Origin: JBDTLH01 sp039934875
GTDB taxonomy: Bacteria; Acidobacteriota; Terriglobia; Terriglobales; Acidobacteriaceae
NCBI GenBank assembly: GCA_039934875.1
Contig: JBDTLH010000056.1
Span: 1-17,296 of the forward strand
Length of the DNA stretch: 17,296 nucleotides
Direction of reading: 5' to 3'
Made by a program: the position numbers and the translations under genes. The number at the start of each line of letters is the position of its first letter. The first letter of the stretch is position 1. This document shows, in pieces, positions 14,107-17,296 of the stretch. The notes below the pieces were generated by a model. That model searched no databases. It was not told where the DNA came from and saw only the letters and a program-made list of their open reading frames with translations.

Positions 14107-14112
14107 GATAAT
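14107..14112 (+). promoter_or_regulatory. Possible -10 box for the restriction-modification operon
   Basis: GATAAT is one base from consensus and lies 23 nt before the GTG start at 14136. The position 17 nt upstream has only a poor -35 match (TGGAGT), so the assignment is weak. Confidence 0.3.
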
Positions 14113-14135
14113 GTAATTAAGAGTCGAAGGATAGA

Positions 14136-15845
14136 GTGGAAGAGAAGCAGGCGGCAATTACGATGAGCGGATTTCAAATGGCACTGTTGCCGCCTTCTTT
14201 ACCACTTCGATTCTCTGTTGCCGAGCCTCAGGGCGCGGTCTTCACCAAGCCTTGGGTAGTCGAATTGCTGCTTGATCTAGCGGGATTCAGCTCAGATAGA
14301 AATCTGGTGGATGCGGTTGCGGTGGAACCTTCCGCTGGTCATGGCGCATTCTTTAGCGCGATGGTCGAACGCCTACTGGAATCCTGCGAGAGGATGGGAC
14401 GGCCGGTGGAGGATTGCCGCAATTCTCTCATTGCTTACGAGTTGGACGAGGAGAGCGCTGATCGCGTGCGGACGCTGGCAATCGGCTTACTCATGGCGCA
14501 CCGAATACCGCATGGTTTGGCCAAACAGCTAAGTGAATCATGGGTACGCCTTGGCGATTACCTGCTTGAATCTTCAGAGATCGAAGTTGATTTTGTGCTC
14601 GGCAACCCGCCGTATGTGAGGTTGGAGGAGATACCGGAAGAGATTGCCTTGCACTACCGCAATATTTATCCCACGATGCGGGGCAGAGCTGATCTTTACG
14701 TGGCGTTTTTTGAGGCGGGGCTCCGGCAACTGAAGCAAGGTGCGACATGCGCGTTTATATGTGCGGATCGTTGGATGAGGAACCAGTACGGAGCCGCGCT
14801 GAGAGCACTTGTGACCTCTTGCTATGCGGTTGATTTTGTCATCGAAATGCATAACGCAAATGCTTTCGACGATGATGTGGATGCCTACCCTGCTATCACA
14901 GTGGTCCGGAAAAAGGTGCAAGGGGCGGGAGTGGTAGCAAGCGCTGGTCCGGAGGCGGCAAACAGTCCACCACAAACGCTTTCCGCAACATTGAAATCGG
15001 TGGCACGCGGCGAGCCGCTGGCTTTGCCTCATGGACTACGCACGGCGGTGGTTGAGAAGTGGTTCCGGGGCGCGGAGCCGTGGCCGTGCCATTCTCCTGA
15101 ACAATTAGCGTTGCTTAGAAAGCTAGAAGAACACTTTCCTCCGATTGAAGCCTACGCAAGTGTCGGAATTGGCGTGGCGACCGGTAATGACGCTGTCTTC
15201 ATCACTAACAATCAGGAGTTGATTGAGCCCTCCCGCCTGCTGAAACTTGCTATTTCCAAGGACATTCATGAGGGATGTCTTCAATGGTCGGGGAGCTATC
15301 TGGTTGACCCCTGGGACGATCATGGTTTAGTAGTTCTTGACGATTACCCGCGATTGCGCGATTACCTCGAAGCGCACAAGGTGGTTCTAAAACGAAGGCA
15401 TACCGCGGCCAATAATAGGCGAGGATGGTACAAGACCATCGACCGTGTAAATCATGCGCTTACGGGAAAGCCGAAGCTGTACATTGCCGATATCAAGAAC
15501 ACGCTCGACCCAATACTTGATCGGGGCGAGACGTATCCACATCACAATTTATATTTCATTCAGTCGGACCATTGGAATCTGGAGGTACTTGGAGGACTGC
15601 TCCTATCTGCCATAGGACAATTTTTCATTGAGTCCTATGGAGTTCGCATGCGCGGCGGCTGTCTGCGTTTCCAAGCTCAATATTTACGGCGAATCCGGGT
15701 ACCTGATCCGAGCACATTATCCAAGGCGCAGACCGAAGGCCTAATCAACGCATTCCGTGAGCGTGATCGGAAGGCCGCCACACAGATTGCTGTTGAGCTC
15801 TACGGAATAGAGAAAGAAGTCATGGAGACGGCACTTGGATATTGA
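14136..15845 (+). CDS. Type II DNA adenine-N6 methyltransferase (PaeR7I/XhoI-type)
   Basis: 569 aa. Transfers a methyl group from S-adenosylmethionine to adenine in the recognition site, protecting host DNA from the partner nuclease. Motif I (EPSAGHG, residues 64-70) binds SAM, and motif IV NPPY (157-160, in FVLGNPPYVRLEE) is the adenine-N6 catalytic motif; this motif order fits the gamma class. The C-terminal half (from about residue 330, for example GIGVATGNDAVFI and KPKLYIADIKN) resembles target-recognition regions of M.PaeR7I/TaqI-like enzymes. GTG 14136 has GAAGGA about 5 nt upstream; ATG 14163 is a plausible alternative. The nuclease gene starts inside its last codons. Codon use is less GC-biased than in smc or dnaJ, which suggests horizontal acquisition. 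Confidence 0.9.
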   Translation: MEEKQAAITMSGFQMALLPPSLPLRFSVAEPQGAVFTKPWVVELLLDLAGFSSDRNLVDAVAVEPSAGHGAFFSAMVERLLESCERMGRPVEDCRNSLIAYELDEESADRVRTLAIGLLMAHRIPHGLAKQLSESWVRLGDYLLESSEIEVDFVLGNPPYVRLEEIPEEIALHYRNIYPTMRGRADLYVAFFEAGLRQLKQGATCAFICADRWMRNQYGAALRALVTSCYAVDFVIEMHNANAFDDDVDAYPAITVVRKKVQGAGVVASAGPEAANSPPQTLSATLKSVARGEPLALPHGLRTAVVEKWFRGAEPWPCHSPEQLALLRKLEEHFPPIEAYASVGIGVATGNDAVFITNNQELIEPSRLLKLAISKDIHEGCLQWSGSYLVDPWDDHGLVVLDDYPRLRDYLEAHKVVLKRRHTAANNRRGWYKTIDRVNHALTGKPKLYIADIKNTLDPILDRGETYPHHNLYFIQSDHWNLEVLGGLLLSAIGQFFIESYGVRMRGGCLRFQAQYLRRIRVPDPSTLSKAQTEGLINAFRERDRKAATQIAVELYGIEKEVMETALGY

Positions 15846-16599
15846 GCAAAGGTTGCAAGCAGCCGTGCAAAGCTATTGGAACGCTCGTTCCAAAAACAAG
15901 GAAAAGCAGGTCGAGTCCGGAAAAATTGATGCCGGCACGCGCGGTGAGGTGACAGGCGGAACTCAGATGGGAGCGCTTGAAGTTCTGGTTGCCGATATCC
16001 TGTGCGACGCAGGATCGAGGAGTGTCGATGTTCGGACGAGGACGGCGTTGGAGCTTCCTGGCTACTACCGGGCCACCAAGAAGTGGGACCTGATCGTCAT
16101 CTCCGAAGGGCAACTGGTGCTGGCGATGGAATTCAAATCTCAGGCCGGAAAATCAATCGGTAACAATGTGAACAATCGCTCCGAAGAGGCAGTAGGAAGC
16201 GCAAAAGACATTTGGACCGCCTTTCGGGAGAGTCGCTTTGGGAATTCGCCCGCGCCGTTTCTCGGGTATTTCTTTTTGCTCGAAGACCGCGACAATGTTA
16301 AAAGGCCGGTTGCAAATAAAGAGCCTTATTTTCCTGTTGATCCCGCATTTCGAGGCGAAGTGCATCCCAAGCGAAAAAAAGATGTGGCCCGTTATATGGG
16401 CGTTTCATATAGCAAGAGATACGAACTGCTTTGCCGCAGGCTGGTTCTAGAGAGGTTGTACAACTCAGCTTGTTTCATGCTGGCCACGAACTCATCACAC
16501 ACCAAAATTACGCATCCAGCGGATGATTTGACGTTTCAGAGATTCGCAGCGGCACTACGAGGACACGCGGTAACGTATTTGGGTAGCCTGAAGAAGTAA
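15835..16599 (+). CDS. Type II restriction endonuclease, PaeR7I/XhoI family
   Basis: 254 aa, close to PaeR7I in size. The central block matches my recollection of that family: GYYRATKKWDLIVI, then LAMEFKSQAGKSIGNNVNNR, then EEAVGSAKDIWTAFRE and FGNSPAPFLGYFFLLED. Asp and the Glu-Phe-Lys element (WDLIV with MEFKSQ, about residues 84-104) form a PD-(D/E)xK-type catalytic core. PaeR7I and XhoI cut CTCGAG; the same target is inferred, not shown. The only start before the conserved N terminus is TTG 15835, with GGAG 7 nt upstream. It overlaps the methyltransferase gene by 11 bp, implying translational coupling and a deliberately weak start. No controller (C) protein gene is visible. Confidence 0.9.
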   Translation: MDIEQRLQAAVQSYWNARSKNKEKQVESGKIDAGTRGEVTGGTQMGALEVLVADILCDAGSRSVDVRTRTALELPGYYRATKKWDLIVISEGQLVLAMEFKSQAGKSIGNNVNNRSEEAVGSAKDIWTAFRESRFGNSPAPFLGYFFLLEDRDNVKRPVANKEPYFPVDPAFRGEVHPKRKKDVARYMGVSYSKRYELLCRRLVLERLYNSACFMLATNSSHTKITHPADDLTFQRFAAALRGHAVTYLGSLKK

Positions 16600-16822
16600 G
16601 AGAATGACCTGTATGCGCAGTGCGGGTTTTTGCCGCAGCCGCGCGACTTTGCCCAGGGTTGTGGTTTGCGCGTGCTGGGGAGAAAACGCGAGGTCCTTCG
16701 TTTCCCAACTCAACACGCGATGCGCGGGACCCCGGCGCGCTCCTAATGACAAGTCGCTAATGGGCAAGGCGGGGATACAATGAACGCCATTCATCAGAAC
16801 GGCAAAAAGGAGATCGTATTTC

Positions 16823-17296
16823 ATGTGGGTAGGTGATTGGCGGGGAAGAGGGAAGCGGGTGTCTGGTTCGGCGGCGCTTTTCATTTTGCTTATGGGGACA
16901 GGAATGTTTACGTCCAAAGTGCAGGGGCAGGAGCGTTCGCAGGCGCGTTCGATGGTGATTACGCGGTATGGGATTGTGGCGGCGGAGAGTCCGTTGGCGG
17001 CGCAGGCGGGGGCGAGGGTGCTGGAGCGCGGGGGGAGCGCGGCGGATGCGGCGGTGGCGGCGAATGCGGTGATGGGCGTGGTGGCTCCGATGATGAACGG
17101 TATTGGGGGAGACCTGTTTGCCATTGTTTATGAGGCCGACAACGGAGGAACGCCCCGAGGAAAGAGCGGAGGAAAGAGCGGAGGGAAGAGCGGAGGAGAG
17201 AACGGAGGAGAGCTCGGAGGAGGGAAGAGCGGAGGAGAGAACGGAGGAGAGCTCGGAGGAGGGAAGAGCGGAGGAAAGAGCGGAGGAGATGCCGGA
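16823..17296 (+). CDS. Exported gamma-glutamyltransferase, 5' part, with Gly-rich repeat insertion
   Basis: 158 codons are visible before the window ends. AAAAAGGAG (16804-16812) lies 10 nt before ATG 16823. Residues 1-35 form a signal peptide (basic start, hydrophobic AALFILLMGTGMF, possible cleavage VQG/QE), so the enzyme should be periplasmic or secreted. The gamma-glutamyltransferase start is clear: GIVAAESPLAAQAGARVLER, GGSAADAAVAANAVMGVVAP and MMNGIGGDLFAIVYEA. These enzymes are Ntn-hydrolase proenzymes that cut gamma-glutamyl bonds such as that of glutathione; the catalytic Thr would lie outside the window. From residue 107 the family sequence is replaced by an in-frame repeat of GGKS, GGEN and GGEL units up to the edge. 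It could still be a pseudogene if the frame breaks further on. Confidence 0.85.
   Translation, partial: MWVGDWRGRGKRVSGSAALFILLMGTGMFTSKVQGQERSQARSMVITRYGIVAAESPLAAQAGARVLERGGSAADAAVAANAVMGVVAPMMNGIGGDLFAIVYEADNGGTPRGKSGGKSGGKSGGENGGELGGGKSGGENGGELGGGKSGGKSGGDAG
17156..17292 (+). repeat. In-frame purine-rich tandem repeat (12-bp and 39-bp units)
   Basis: Units like GGAGGAAAGAGC (12 bp, GGKS) occur from 17156 to 17191. Two identical 39-bp units follow (17192-17230 and 17231-17269, each encoding GGENGGELGGGKS), then another 12-bp GGKS-type unit. Every unit is a multiple of three bases, so copy changes would keep the frame. The coding strand is almost all purines. Confidence 0.92.

Noticed and set aside
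13671..14108. 145-codon plus-strand ORF opposite the SDR gene
   Set aside because: Mirrors the SDR gene; Gly/Ala/Glu-rich shadow without a ribosome binding site or family motif.
16837..17133. 98-codon plus-strand ORF overlapping the gamma-glutamyltransferase start
   Set aside because: Out-of-frame Gly-rich shadow; the other frame has the signal peptide and family motifs.
17156..17292. CRISPR-like repeat array
   Set aside because: Units are directly adjacent with no unique spacers and lie in frame within a coding sequence.

Overview
The window looks like chromosomal DNA from a GC-rich Gram-negative bacterium, most likely an Acidobacteriota of the Terriglobia/Koribacter type. This is inferred from the gene content (an HspR-containing chaperone cluster, a DinB-like protein with a signal peptide, a DUF4126-like membrane protein, an SMC with a long head insertion) and from short hairpin-forming repeats scattered between genes. 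No rRNA or tRNA is present to settle the taxonomy.

Left part (1-4870, + strand): a protein quality-control cluster. It contains the 3' part of dnaK closed by a clear terminator, a 175-aa protein with an extremely acidic tail, msrA (methionine sulfoxide reductase), a 56-aa orphan small ORF, a full-length zinc-finger dnaJ, an exported DinB-like protein and an HspR-type MerR regulator. HspR normally represses dnaK/dnaJ genes, so the cluster probably carries its own feedback regulator. No HAIR operator is visible inside the window; the dnaK promoter lies outside it.

Middle part (4871-8714): a possible small minus-strand gene, a class IV-like histone deacetylase/acetylpolyamine amidohydrolase family enzyme (+), a DUF4126-like membrane protein and a 76-aa two-helix membrane protein (both -), a LytTR response regulator (-) with no kinase beside it, and about 790 bp with no convincing intact gene.

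Right part: smc (-, 8715-12635) with an acidic insertion of about 115 residues in its N-terminal ATPase head; a hairpin-rich 606-bp intergenic region with a DnaA-box-like 9-mer just upstream of a possible smc promoter; an SDR oxidoreductase (-); then a two-gene type II restriction-modification system resembling PaeR7I/XhoI. Its endonuclease starts at a TTG inside the 3' end of the methyltransferase gene. The last gene, cut by the window edge, is an exported gamma-glutamyltransferase whose reading frame contains Gly-rich tandem repeats.

Nothing here is clearly a wholly new system. The strongest candidates for follow-up are the SMC head insertion, the repeat insertion in the gamma-glutamyltransferase, the restriction-modification cassette with its coupled TTG start, the dispersed intergenic repeat family and the unrecognised small proteins of the chaperone cluster.
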